Positions 16,208 through 24,798 of a stretch of 64,000 bases of DNA are shown piece after piece (within the stretch, counting starts at the first letter, position 1; each line of letters starts with the position of its first letter). Both the position numbers and the translations under genes were made by a program. Source of the DNA: Alistipes montrealensis. Lineage in GTDB: Bacteria > Bacteroidota > Bacteroidia > Bacteroidales > Rikenellaceae. The stretch lies in contig NZ_JAGYXY010000001.1 in NCBI RefSeq assembly GCF_018362775.1, forward strand, positions 1 through 64,000, written 5' to 3'. The notes under the pieces were generated by a model that did no database searches, was not told the origin of the DNA, and saw only the letters and a program-made list of their open reading frames with translations.

Positions 16208-17725
16208 TCAGGGATTCACCTGCATCACCTGCTTCCAGTTCAGTTTCGCGGGATAGCCCCAGTCGGGTTTTTCGGGATCGCAGAAATCGCCTGCGGCCTT
16301 CATCCGGGCATAGAGCAGCCCGGTCAGTTCCTCGCGTTTCTCACGGTAGGCAGGGTCGTCGTAGCGGTTTTTTAGCTCCATCGGATCGGCCTTGAGGTCG
16401 AAAAGCTGCGGATGACGCTGCCCGTCGACATTGTAGAGGATGAGTTTGAAACCGTCCTTCTTGATGGCGCGCTGGAGGTTGATATACGTCAGCAGGATGT
16501 CTTCGCGTTTTTTCACCCCGGGATCATGCAGGGTCTCTTCCAGCGAGATGCCCTTCACGGTAGCCGGAACCCCGATGCCCGCAAGGTCGCAAAGCGTGGG
16601 GTAGAGGTCGTAGAGGTAACAATAGGCGTCGCGCACCGTATTCTGCGGAATGCCGGGCCCGCAGATCACCATCGGAACCCTCACCGCCGCCTCGTAGAGA
16701 TTCTGCTTGCCCAGCAGGCCGTGCTCGCCGACGCATAAGCCGTTGTCCGACGTGAAAACGATAATCGTGTTATCGGCTTTGCCGCTCTTCTCCAGCGCAT
16801 CGAGAAGCCGTCCGATCTGGAAATCGACTTCGCTGACCATCCCGTAGTAATTGGCTCTTTCGGCCAGCACCTGCTCCGGGACTCGCGGCGTGGGAAGCAG
16901 TTTCTCGTCGCGCTCGTTCAGGTCGCCGTTATCAAAGGGATGCTGTGCGACGAAGTTCGCAGGCATCTGCAACCCGGCGCCGTCGTACTTGCGGCCGTAG
17001 CCCGGCAGCACGTTGCGCGGATCGTGCGGCGAGGTGAATGCAACGTACATCAGAAACGGCGCGTCGTCCGAGGACGCAGTTTCCAGGAACCCGATGGCGG
17101 CATCGGCGTAAAGCTCCGACGAGAAGGTGTCGAGCGAAGCATCCACCCACACGCCGTTGGTATTGTCGTAGCGTCCCGCAGGATCGTATTGGTGGAGACA
17201 GGGACGCCTGTGGCCCAATTCGTTATTCCGCCCGTAGGGGTGCATTCCCCCGAAAAAGATGTTCGCACCCGTGGAGAACGAACGGTTGAACGAGGCGTTG
17301 TCGCTATGCCATTTCCCGGTCGCAAAGGTCGTATAACCGTTCTCGCGGAACAGTTCCGGGAAGGTTTTTTCCGTCTCGGGAATGAGGCCGCCGTTGCGGT
17401 GTACATCCATCAGGCCGCGGCCCGTGAGGAGCATCGCGCGGCTGGGCTGCGAAATGGCGCCGTTGAAACCGCCCATCACATGGGTCTGGGTGAACGACAC
17501 GCCCCGCCGCACGAGCCGGTCCATGTTCGGGGTGTGAATATCGCTGTTGCCCCATGCCCGAATCGTACTGAACGTCTGGTCGTCGGTCAGCAGGAAGAGT
17601 ACATTGGGGCGCCCGGCCGTCCCGTTACCGTCTCTTTCCGGAGTCTCTTTCCCCGAAGCGTGAGCCCCGAACGACGGCGCGCCCAGAATCGCCGGAAGGC
17701 AGCACAATAAGGTTTTATTATTCAT
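16208..17725 (-). CDS. Ser-type sulfatase (S1 family)
   Basis: A 505-residue exported sulfatase. A signal peptide precedes the mature N-terminus. The metal-binding LTDDQ motif comes near residue 46, and the formylglycine motif is SQPSR at residues 92-96, so the residue to be converted is Ser and an anaerobic sulfatase-maturing enzyme encoded elsewhere is needed. TGKWHSD and TSDNGLCVGEHGLLGK give the remaining active-site segments. It should remove sulfate from a sulfated glycan or small sulfate ester; the substrate class cannot be told. I placed the start at 17725 (MNNKTLLCC) because the signal peptide begins there. It stands alone, without a SusC/D pair. Confidence 0.9.
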   Translation of the reverse strand: MNNKTLLCCLPAILGAPSFGAHASGKETPERDGNGTAGRPNVLFLLTDDQTFSTIRAWGNSDIHTPNMDRLVRRGVSFTQTHVMGGFNGAISQPSRAMLLTGRGLMDVHRNGGLIPETEKTFPELFRENGYTTFATGKWHSDNASFNRSFSTGANIFFGGMHPYGRNNELGHRRPCLHQYDPAGRYDNTNGVWVDASLDTFSSELYADAAIGFLETASSDDAPFLMYVAFTSPHDPRNVLPGYGRKYDGAGLQMPANFVAQHPFDNGDLNERDEKLLPTPRVPEQVLAERANYYGMVSEVDFQIGRLLDALEKSGKADNTIIVFTSDNGLCVGEHGLLGKQNLYEAAVRVPMVICGPGIPQNTVRDAYCYLYDLYPTLCDLAGIGVPATVKGISLEETLHDPGVKKREDILLTYINLQRAIKKDGFKLILYNVDGQRHPQLFDLKADPMELKNRYDDPAYREKREELTGLLYARMKAAGDFCDPEKPDWGYPAKLNWKQVMQVNP

Positions 17726-17842
17726 ATTGCATTCATTTAAGTTGATGCAAATAACGCAATTCCGACCCGGAATCCGGGGCGACAACTATTCAAAAAACAA
17801 CAGAAAATGGTCATGCCGTGCCGACGCAGCCTGAATTTGTCT

Positions 17843-17850
17843 TACCTTTG
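17843..17850 (+). promoter_or_regulatory. -7 box of the sigma-54 activator gene
   Basis: TACCTTTG fits TAnnTTTG and lies 27 bases before the ATG at 17878. It would make the upstream in-frame codons of the ORF untranscribed. Confidence 0.55.
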
Positions 17851-17877
17851 CCCGAAAAGAAAGAGTCTGAGAACTAC

Positions 17878-19212
17878 ATGGCGAAAATTCTGATTATCGA
17901 CGACGAAGAACAGTTGCGCCGGCTGCTGGCGCGGATCATCGGACTGGAGGGTTACGACGTAGCCGAGGCTTCGGACTGCATTTCGGGACTAAAAAAACTC
18001 CGTCAGTACAATCCCGACGTAGTGCTGTGCGATGTCAAACTCCCCGACGGCAACGGCGTCGAGATGGTAGGCCGGATCAAGGAAGCCGCGCCCGCCGCCG
18101 AGGTGATTCTGCTGACAGCCTACGGCAATATTCCCGACGGGGTGCAGGCCATCAAGAACGGTGCGTTCGACTACATCACCAAAGGCGACGACAACAACAA
18201 GATACTGCCCCTGCTGAGCCGGGCGGCCGAAAAAGCCGAAATGCAGCGGCGGCTGGCCCGCATCGAAAACCAGCTCTCCGAGGAACACTCCTTCGACCGG
18301 ATCGCCGGGGAATCGGCCCCCTTGCGCCGAGCCGTCGACCTGGCGCGCAAAGTCGCGGTCACGGACACCTCGGTATTACTCACGGGGGAAACGGGAACCG
18401 GAAAGGAGGTATTCGCACAGGCCATCCACCACGCCAGCCGCCGGGCAAAAGGGGTTTTCGTAGCGATCAACTGCTCGGCATTCTCGCGCGAACTGCTCGA
18501 AAGCGAACTGTTCGGCCACCGCGCCGGCAGTTTCACGGGAGCCGCCAAGGACAAGAAAGGACTTTTCGAGGAGGCCGACAAAGGCACGCTGTTCCTCGAC
18601 GAGATCGGAGAGATGCCCGTCGAGCTGCAAGCCAAACTGCTCCGCGTGCTCGAAAGCGGCGAATTTATCAAAATCGGCGAAACGCGCCCCACACGGGTGG
18701 ATCTGCGTCTGATCGCCGCCACCAACCGTGACCTCGAAAAAGAGATCGCCGCGGGAAACTTCCGCGAGGACCTCTATTTCCGCCTCTCGGTGTTCCACAT
18801 CCACCTTCCCGCACTGCGCGAACGGCCCGGCGACATTGCCGGGTATATCCGCTTCTTCGCGGCGCAGTTCGCCGATAAAATGGGGCGCCGTATCGACTCC
18901 GTCGACGATGCTTATATCGCCGCCCTCGAACGCCACACGTGGCACGGCAACGTCCGCGAACTGCGCAATGTCGTGGAACGCAGCATGATCATGGCCGATG
19001 GCAACCGGCTCACGGTCGACTGTCTTTCGCCCGAATTCCATACGGCGGGCGACTGCGCCGGTTCCGATTCGCTGGCGCTCGACGAACTCGAACGCCGCCA
19101 CATCCTCAAAGTCCTCGAACACACGAAAGGCAACAAGGCCGAAGCCGCCCGCCTGCTGGGCATCGGCATCGCTACGCTTTACCGCAAACTGGAGAGTTAC
19201 GGGGTAAAATAA
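17878..19212 (+). CDS. NtrC-family sigma-54-dependent response regulator
   Basis: A 444-residue activator in three parts: receiver domain (acidic pair at residues 8-9, phosphoacceptor Asp52 in LCDVKLPDG), sigma-54-interacting AAA+ domain (Walker A GETGTGKE, GSFTGA in place of the usual GAFTGA, Walker B LFLDEIGEMP, and RHTWHGNVREL), and a C-terminal Fis-type helix-turn-helix (KAEAARLLGIGIATLYRKL). It stands directly before the kdp genes, and the locus has no OmpR-type KdpE. The partner kinase is probably the histidine kinase at the end of the same locus. A perfect terminator follows, so it is transcribed apart from kdp and probably switches kdp on through the sigma-54-like site near 19338. The family usually has GAFTGA; the Ser variant is tolerated in several members. 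Confidence 0.9.
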   Translation: MAKILIIDDEEQLRRLLARIIGLEGYDVAEASDCISGLKKLRQYNPDVVLCDVKLPDGNGVEMVGRIKEAAPAAEVILLTAYGNIPDGVQAIKNGAFDYITKGDDNNKILPLLSRAAEKAEMQRRLARIENQLSEEHSFDRIAGESAPLRRAVDLARKVAVTDTSVLLTGETGTGKEVFAQAIHHASRRAKGVFVAINCSAFSRELLESELFGHRAGSFTGAAKDKKGLFEEADKGTLFLDEIGEMPVELQAKLLRVLESGEFIKIGETRPTRVDLRLIAATNRDLEKEIAAGNFREDLYFRLSVFHIHLPALRERPGDIAGYIRFFAAQFADKMGRRIDSVDDAYIAALERHTWHGNVRELRNVVERSMIMADGNRLTVDCLSPEFHTAGDCAGSDSLALDELERRHILKVLEHTKGNKAEAARLLGIGIATLYRKLESYGVK

Positions 19213-19233
19213 CCTCCGCACCGTCTCATTCCG

Positions 19234-19273
19234 AGAGGGCCGCCTTATCATTTTGATAGGGCGGCCCTCTTTT
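19234..19273 (+). terminator. Terminator of the sigma-54 activator gene
   Basis: AGAGGGCCGCCTTATCA (19234-19250) pairs over 17 positions (one G-U) with 19254-19270 across a TTT loop, followed by a short T-run. Confidence 0.88.
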
Positions 19274-19337
19274 CCGGCACGCATACCAAACCTATAAACA
19301 ACACTTTATCAGCGAATTAAACCCGAAAACGACTTTC

Positions 19338-19352
19338 TGGCATCCCCTTCGT
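19338..19352 (+). promoter_or_regulatory. Possible sigma-54 promoter for the kdp operon
   Basis: TGGCAT at 19338-19343 matches the -24 element and, after the required 5 bases, TCGT at 19349-19352 partly matches the -12 element TTGC (the G is in place, the C is not). It lies between the terminator of the sigma-54 activator gene and the first small kdp ORF, with a predicted start near 19363. The imperfect -12 half keeps the confidence low. Confidence 0.35.
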
Positions 19353-19383
19353 ATGCTTATCGGCAACAAAACCCGACGGCAAA

Positions 19384-19497
19384 ATGGCAATCGTTATCCT
19401 GATACTGATTTTCTGCGGCGCAATGCTGCTGTTAGACCTGATGCTGTGCGGGTTCGTAAAAAAAATGTCTAATTCAAAAAAGCGAAGAGATGAATGA
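19384..19497 (+). CDS. Small membrane protein, first ORF of the kdp operon
   Basis: A 37-residue frame beginning MAIVILILIFCGAMLLLDLM, a single hydrophobic helix, then a charged tail (KKMSNSKKRRDE). It is the first reading frame after the putative promoter and its end overlaps the next small ORF by 8 bases. Composition fits a one-pass inner-membrane micro-protein like KdpF. No homologue is recognised. The coupling of three consecutive small ORFs argues that it is translated. Confidence 0.6.
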   Translation: MAIVILILIFCGAMLLLDLMLCGFVKKMSNSKKRRDE

Positions 19498-19585
19498 AAT
19501 CATGCTGTTCCTGCTGCTCTGCACGCTCGGCGTGCTGTGCTACGGATTTTATTTTAAATGTGTGGACTGGTTCGAAAAAATTTAA
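19490..19585 (+). CDS. Small membrane protein, second ORF of the kdp operon
   Basis: A 31-residue frame (MNEIMLFLLLCTLGVLCYGF, then FKCVDWFEKI). One hydrophobic helix with an aromatic and charged C-terminus. It overlaps the preceding small ORF by 8 bases and ends 6 bases before kdpF. It could be a second KdpF-like subunit or a regulator of the kinase or pump. Confidence 0.6.
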   Translation: MNEIMLFLLLCTLGVLCYGFYFKCVDWFEKI

Positions 19586-19591
19586 CGCCTT

Positions 19592-19672
19592 ATGTTTACA
19601 AGCCTCCTTATCCTGAGCATCCTCGGATTCGTCTATCTGATGTACGTGCTCATCAAACCCGAGAAATTCTGA
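19592..19672 (+). CDS. kdpF: KdpF small subunit of the potassium pump
   Basis: A 26-residue single-helix protein beginning MFTSLLILSILGFVYLMYVL and ending IKPEKF. The LIKPEKF ending is the recognisable KdpF signature. KdpF stabilises the KdpABC complex in the inner membrane. It lies 27 bases before kdpA. Confidence 0.8.
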   Translation: MFTSLLILSILGFVYLMYVLIKPEKF

Positions 19673-19699
19673 TTGTCTGACTCATTAACCCCGCAATAA

Positions 19700-21391
19700 A
19701 TGAATACGGAACTATACGGTGTAATCCTGCAATGGACCCTTCTGGTGGCGCTGAGCTACCCGCTGGGGCGTTATATTGCCAAAGTATACCGGGGCGAACG
19801 CACCTGGCTCGACTTCATGGCCCCCGTCGAACGGGCCCTCTACCGTTTCTGCGGCATCGACCCCGCCGCAGAGATGAACTGGAAACAATTCCTCAAGGCG
19901 CTGCTGACAGTCAACCTCTTCTGGTTCTTCTGGGGGATGCTGCTGCTGGTCCTCCAGGGCTGGCTGCCGCTCAACCCCGACGCCAACCCCGGACAGTCGC
20001 CCGACCTGGCGTTCAACAGTTGCATCTCGTTTATGGTCAACTGCAACCTCCAGCATTACAGCGGTGAAACGGGCCTGAGCTACTTCACGCAACTGTTCGT
20101 CATCATGCTCTTCCAGTTCGTCACTGCCGCCTGCGGCATGGCGGCCATGGCCGGAATGATGAAGGCGCTGGCCGGCAAAACCACCAAAACCATCGGCAAC
20201 TTCTGGGTGCTGCTCACCCGCAGCGTGACGCGCATTCTGATGCCGCTGTCGCTCGTCGTCGGCGTCCTGCTCATCGTCAACGGCACACCGATGTCTTTCG
20301 ACGGCAAACAGTCGCTCACGACGCTCGAAGGCGCCGAACAAGTCATCTCGCAAGGTCCTACGGCGGCCATCGTACCCATCAAGCAACTGGGAACCAACGG
20401 CGGCGGCTACTTTGGCACGAACTCGGCGCACCCGCTCGAAAACCCCAATGCCTTCACCAACATCCTCGAATGCTGGTCGATCCTGATCCTGCCCATGGCG
20501 ATGGTTTTCGCCTTCGGGTTCTTCGTCCGCCGCCGCAAACTCGCAGCCTGGATCTTCGGGGTGATGCTCTTCGCCTATACCGCGGGCGTGGTCTTCTCCG
20601 TCTGGCAGGAGACAAGCGGCAGCATGCAGATCGACAAGATGGGTATTGCACAGGAAACAGGCTCGATGGAAGGCAAGGAGATCCGCATCGGCTCTGCCGC
20701 CTCGGCCATGTGGGGGATGACGACGACCGTCACGTCGAACGGTTCGGTCAACTCGATGCACGACTCGCAGACCCCCTTGAGCGGCATGATACAGATGCTC
20801 AACATGCAGATCAACTGCTGGTTCGGCGGCGTCGGAGTAGGGTGGATGAACTATTTCGCATTCCTCATCATCGCAGTCTTCATCAGCGGCCTGATGGTCG
20901 GCCGTACGCCCGAATTCCTCGGCCGGAAGGTCGAGGCCCGGGAAATGAAAATCGCCACGCTGGTCGTGCTGATGCATCCCTTCCTGATCCTCGTCGGCAC
21001 GGGCATTTCGGCAGCCGTCGCCGCCGCCAATCCCGAAATAGGGTGGCTCAACAACCCTTCGTTCCACGGCCTGAGCGAAATGCTCTACGAATACACCTCT
21101 TCGGCAGCCAACAACGGCTCGGGCTTCGAAGGGCTCGCCGACAACACGCCGTTCTGGAACATCTCGACGGGCATCGCACTGATCATGGGCCGCTATTTCC
21201 CGATCGTGGGGCAAATCGCCATCGCAGGACTCCTCGCCTCGAAGAAGTATATCCCCCAGAGCGCCGGAACACTCAAGACCGACACGGGAACCTTCTCGCT
21301 GATGACCTTCGCCGTCATCATCATCGTCGCGGCCCTTTCGTTCTTCCCCGCGCTGGCGCTGGGACCCATCGCCGATTACCTGACTTTCTAA
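19700..21391 (+). CDS. kdpA: Potassium-transporting ATPase subunit A
   Basis: KdpA is the channel-like, potassium-selective subunit of the KdpFABC pump in the inner membrane. The 563 residues form about 10 membrane helices. Selectivity-filter segments resembling the SKT/Trk family are visible, including SFMVNCNLQHYSGE and GTNGGGYFGTNSAHPLENP. Length is normal. It lies 12 bases before kdpB in an uninterrupted operon. High-affinity potassium uptake of this kind is used when external potassium is low. Confidence 0.97.
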   Translation: MNTELYGVILQWTLLVALSYPLGRYIAKVYRGERTWLDFMAPVERALYRFCGIDPAAEMNWKQFLKALLTVNLFWFFWGMLLLVLQGWLPLNPDANPGQSPDLAFNSCISFMVNCNLQHYSGETGLSYFTQLFVIMLFQFVTAACGMAAMAGMMKALAGKTTKTIGNFWVLLTRSVTRILMPLSLVVGVLLIVNGTPMSFDGKQSLTTLEGAEQVISQGPTAAIVPIKQLGTNGGGYFGTNSAHPLENPNAFTNILECWSILILPMAMVFAFGFFVRRRKLAAWIFGVMLFAYTAGVVFSVWQETSGSMQIDKMGIAQETGSMEGKEIRIGSAASAMWGMTTTVTSNGSVNSMHDSQTPLSGMIQMLNMQINCWFGGVGVGWMNYFAFLIIAVFISGLMVGRTPEFLGRKVEAREMKIATLVVLMHPFLILVGTGISAAVAAANPEIGWLNNPSFHGLSEMLYEYTSSAANNGSGFEGLADNTPFWNISTGIALIMGRYFPIVGQIAIAGLLASKKYIPQSAGTLKTDTGTFSLMTFAVIIIVAALSFFPALALGPIADYLTF

Positions 21392-21403
21392 ATCGTTATT
21401 TCC

Positions 21404-23446
21404 ATGAAACAAAATCGCAATAATTCACTGTTCGACCGCACGTTACTGCGTCAGAGCCTGCGTGCTTCGTTCACGAAACTCGACCCGCGCACGATGGTCA
21501 AAAACCCGATCATGTTCACCGTCGAAGCCGTCACCTTCGCCATGCTGCTGCTGATCGTCTGGATCGCCGTGACGGGCAACACGTCACAGGGTTCGCTGCT
21601 CTACAACCTCGTGATTTTCGCCGTGCTCCTGCTCACGGTGCTGTTCGCCAACTTCGCCGAAGCCATCGCCGAAGCGCGCGGCAAGGCACAGGCCGACAGC
21701 CTGCGCAAAACCCGCGAAGAGACCCCCGCCAAACGCATCGATCCCGACGGACAGTCGCACATCGTGAGCAGTTCGGCGCTCCGCCAGGGCGATGTTTTCG
21801 AATGCGTCGCCGGCGACACAGTAGCTGCCGACGGCGAAATCGTCGAGGGACTGGCTTCGATAGACGAAAGCGCCATCACGGGCGAATCCGCCCCGGTGAT
21901 CCGCGAAGCGGGCGGCGACAAAAGTTCTGTCACAGGCGGCACGAAGGTGCTTTCCGACCGTATCCTGGTGAAAGTCACGGCCAAACCCGGCGAGAGTTTC
22001 CTCGACAGGATGATCGCCCTCGTCGAAGGCTCCTCGCGCCAGAAAACGCCGAATGAAATCGCCCTGACAATCCTGCTGGCCGGGTTCACGCTCGTTTTCG
22101 TCATCGTCTGCGCCTCGCTCAAACCCTTCGCCGACTACGTCGGTGCGAACATCACCGTCGCGGCGTTCATCTCGTTGTTCGTCTGCCTGATCCCGACGAC
22201 CATCGGCGGCCTTTTGTCGGCCATCGGCATCGCCGGCATGGACCGTGCGCTGCGGGCCAACGTCATCACCAAGTCGGGCAAGGCCGTCGAAACCGCGGGC
22301 GACATCGACACGCTGCTGCTCGACAAGACGGGCACGATCACTATCGGCAACCGTAAAGCCACGCGCTTTTACCCGGCCGAAGGCGTCGACCCCAAGGCTT
22401 TCGTCCGCATGTGCGTACTCTCGTCGGTCGCCGACCCGACGCCCGAAGGCAAGTCTGTCGTCGAACTGGGCGCGGCCGAAGGCATCCGCGTCGACCCGAT
22501 GACGATGGTCGGCGTACGAATGGTGAAATTCACCGCCGAGACCAAATGTTCGGGTGTCGACATGCCCGACGGCCGCCGCATCCGCAAGGGAGCCGCCGAG
22601 GCGATTCTCCGCATTGCCGCCGAACATGAAAACCCCTGCCCGGCCGGCATCGAAGCCTCGGCCCGTACGATTTCCGAGAACGGCGGCACGCCGCTCGTAG
22701 TCTGCGAAAACGAGTGCATCACAGGTGTCATCGAGTTACAGGACATCATCAAAACCGGTATCCGCGAACGCTTCGAGCGCCTGCGCCGGATGGGCGTCAA
22801 AACCGTGATGGTCACGGGCGACAATCCGCTGACGGCGAAATATATCGCCGAAAAGGCCGGTGTCGACGACTTCATCGCCGAAGCCCGGCCCGAGGACAAA
22901 CTCGAATACATCCGCCGCGAACAGCAGGCCGGCAAACTGGTGGCCATGATGGGCGACGGCACGAACGACGCCCCGGCGCTGGCGCAGGCCGACGTAGGCG
23001 TCGCAATGAACAGCGGCACACAGGCCGCCAAGGAGGCGGGCAACATGGTCGACCTGGATAACGACCCCACCAAACTGATCGAGATCGTCGAGATCGGCAA
23101 GCAGCTCCTGATGACGCGCGGCACGCTCACGACCTTCTCCATCGCCAACGACGTAGCCAAGTATTTCGCCATCGTCCCGGCGCTGTTCATCGCTTCGATT
23201 CCGTCGTTGCAAGCCCTGAACGTCATGCACCTGCATTCGCCCGAAAGCGCCATCCTCTCGGCGGTGATCTTCAACGCCCTGATCATCCCGCTGCTTATTC
23301 CGCTGGCCCTGCGCGGCGTGACGTACAAACCGATCGGAGCTTCGGCGCTGCTGCGCCGCAACCTCTTTATCTACGGCCTGGGCGGCATGATCGTACCGTT
23401 CATAGGCATCAAACTGATAGACATGTTAATAAGTATATTCTTCTAA
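21404..23446 (+). CDS. kdpB: Potassium-transporting P-type ATPase subunit B
   Basis: KdpB hydrolyses ATP to drive KdpA. In the 680 residues the actuator TGES motif appears as ITGESAPV, the phosphorylated Asp as [11 protein letters not shown], and the hinge as [12 protein letters not shown]. Membrane helices are in the usual places for a P1A ATPase. All catalytic motifs are intact. It is followed by kdpC after 15 bases. Confidence 0.97.
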   Translation: MKQNRNNSLFDRTLLRQSLRASFTKLDPRTMVKNPIMFTVEAVTFAMLLLIVWIAVTGNTSQGSLLYNLVIFAVLLLTVLFANFAEAIAEARGKAQADSLRKTREETPAKRIDPDGQSHIVSSSALRQGDVFECVAGDTVAADGEIVEGLASIDESAITGESAPVIREAGGDKSSVTGGTKVLSDRILVKVTAKPGESFLDRMIALVEGSSRQKTPNEIALTILLAGFTLVFVIVCASLKPFADYVGANITVAAFISLFVCLIPTTIGGLLSAIGIAGMDRALRANVITKSGKAVETAGDIDTLLLDKTGTITIGNRKATRFYPAEGVDPKAFVRMCVLSSVADPTPEGKSVVELGAAEGIRVDPMTMVGVRMVKFTAETKCSGVDMPDGRRIRKGAAEAILRIAAEHENPCPAGIEASARTISENGGTPLVVCENECITGVIELQDIIKTGIRERFERLRRMGVKTVMVTGDNPLTAKYIAEKAGVDDFIAEARPEDKLEYIRREQQAGKLVAMMGDGTNDAPALAQADVGVAMNSGTQAAKEAGNMVDLDNDPTKLIEIVEIGKQLLMTRGTLTTFSIANDVAKYFAIVPALFIASIPSLQALNVMHLHSPESAILSAVIFNALIIPLLIPLALRGVTYKPIGASALLRRNLFIYGLGGMIVPFIGIKLIDMLISIFF

Positions 23447-23461
23447 AGCATTGCTTCAACT

Positions 23462-24037
23462 ATGAAAAACCTCTGGATTTCACTCAAAATAACGCTGGCC
23501 ATGTGCCTGCTGCTCGGCGTGGGCTATGTGCTCGTATTGCGCGGCGTATCGGCCGTCGCAGGCCCCAACGGCGGCGAGGCCGAAACAGTCATGCTCGACG
23601 GACGAATCGTCGGCGCGGCGAACGTCGGGCAGGCATTCGCCGACAACACCCATTTCTGGAGCCGTCCTTCGGCCGTCGACTACAACGGCGGCGGCTCGGG
23701 CGGCAGCAACAAGGCTACCACCAACCCCGAATACCTTGCCCAAGTCGAACAGCGCGTACAGGATTTCCTCGCTGCGCATCCTTACCTCACCCGTGCCGAG
23801 GTTCCCGCAGAGATGGTAACGGCAAGCGGGTCGGGACTCGATCCCGACATCTCGCCCCGCGGTGCACAGGTACAGGTGCAGCGCGTGGCCCGGGCCCGCG
23901 GACTGGACGCCGCAACCGTACAGCGCCTGGTCGACTCGCTGACCCGAAAACCGTGGCTGGGGCTCTTCGGCACGGAGAAAGTCAATGTGCTCCGCCTGAA
24001 CGTCGCATTGGAAGAACTGAACAAAAACAAACTGTAA
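23462..24037 (+). CDS. kdpC: Potassium-transporting ATPase subunit C
   Basis: KdpC is the single-span assembly subunit of the pump. The 191-residue protein has one N-terminal membrane helix, then the conserved FWSRPSAVDYNGGGSGGSNK-type segment and the SGSGLDPDISP motif that is diagnostic for KdpC. It ends 3 bases before the next gene, the beta-barrel protein. Confidence 0.96.
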   Translation: MKNLWISLKITLAMCLLLGVGYVLVLRGVSAVAGPNGGEAETVMLDGRIVGAANVGQAFADNTHFWSRPSAVDYNGGGSGGSNKATTNPEYLAQVEQRVQDFLAAHPYLTRAEVPAEMVTASGSGLDPDISPRGAQVQVQRVARARGLDAATVQRLVDSLTRKPWLGLFGTEKVNVLRLNVALEELNKNKL

Positions 24038-24040
24038 ACC

Positions 24041-24796
24041 ATGAAATTAGATAAAACGATGAAACGCTGGCTATTTATTTTGACGGCTGCCCTGGCGGTC
24101 TTCCTGACAACCGACCTCTGCGCCCAGGAGCGCGGCGTACGCTTCTCGGGCGGCACGGACGTAGTGAGCGCCTACATCTGGCGCGGGGTCTGGGAAAGCG
24201 GTTCCGCCTTACAGCCCACGCTGACGATGACCGCCGGAAACTTCTCGGCGACGGCCTGGGGTTCGGTAGACTTCGCCGCAACCTCCTACAAAGAGATGGA
24301 CCTCACACTGGCCTACACGCTCGGTCCCGTAACCTTCTCGCTGGCCGACCTTTACTGGGAAGGCGGAGCCGCCGACCGCGGCACGGTCAGCCGCAACTAC
24401 TTTCGCTTCGGAAACGATTCGCCCCACCGCGTCGAGGCGGGCATCGCATGGCGTATCGACGAGAAAATCCCCGTCACGCTGGCCTGGAATACCGTACTGT
24501 TCGGTCCCGCCGACGTGAATGCAACCGGGGAGCGGGCCTACGCCACCTACGCCGAAGTTTCGTATCCCTTCGCTGTCAAGGACGTGGAGATGAAGGCCGG
24601 GGTGGGCATCGTGCCGTGGAACGCCCTCGGAACCTACGGCATCGACCGCGATTTCTACGTGCAGAACGTCTTTCTGAATGCCGGAAAGAGCTGGACCGTG
24701 TTCCAATCGCTGCAACTGGGCGTCTTCACCTCGCTGAGCTGGAATCCCGCAGCGGAAGATGTCAATTTCACAGGCGGATTCTCATTGAGGATGTAA
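24041..24796 (+). CDS. Outer-membrane beta-barrel protein inside the kdp operon
   Basis: A 251-residue exported protein: signal peptide (hydrophobic run, then CAQE), then alternating aromatic and polar strands, with a C-terminal end FTGGFSLRM typical of outer-membrane barrels. The beginning RFSGGTDVVSAYIWRG resembles TorF-type putative porins. It lies 3 bases after kdpC and 2 bases before the KdpD-like gene, so it is co-transcribed with them. A plausible role is passage of potassium or another solute across the outer membrane, or sensing of osmotic state, but that is inference from position. An alternative start at 24059 (MKRWLFIL) gives a cleaner signal peptide. Confidence 0.75.
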   Translation: MKLDKTMKRWLFILTAALAVFLTTDLCAQERGVRFSGGTDVVSAYIWRGVWESGSALQPTLTMTAGNFSATAWGSVDFAATSYKEMDLTLAYTLGPVTFSLADLYWEGGAADRGTVSRNYFRFGNDSPHRVEAGIAWRIDEKIPVTLAWNTVLFGPADVNATGERAYATYAEVSYPFAVKDVEMKAGVGIVPWNALGTYGIDRDFYVQNVFLNAGKSWTVFQSLQLGVFTSLSWNPAAEDVNFTGGFSLRM

Positions 24797-24798
24797 CG

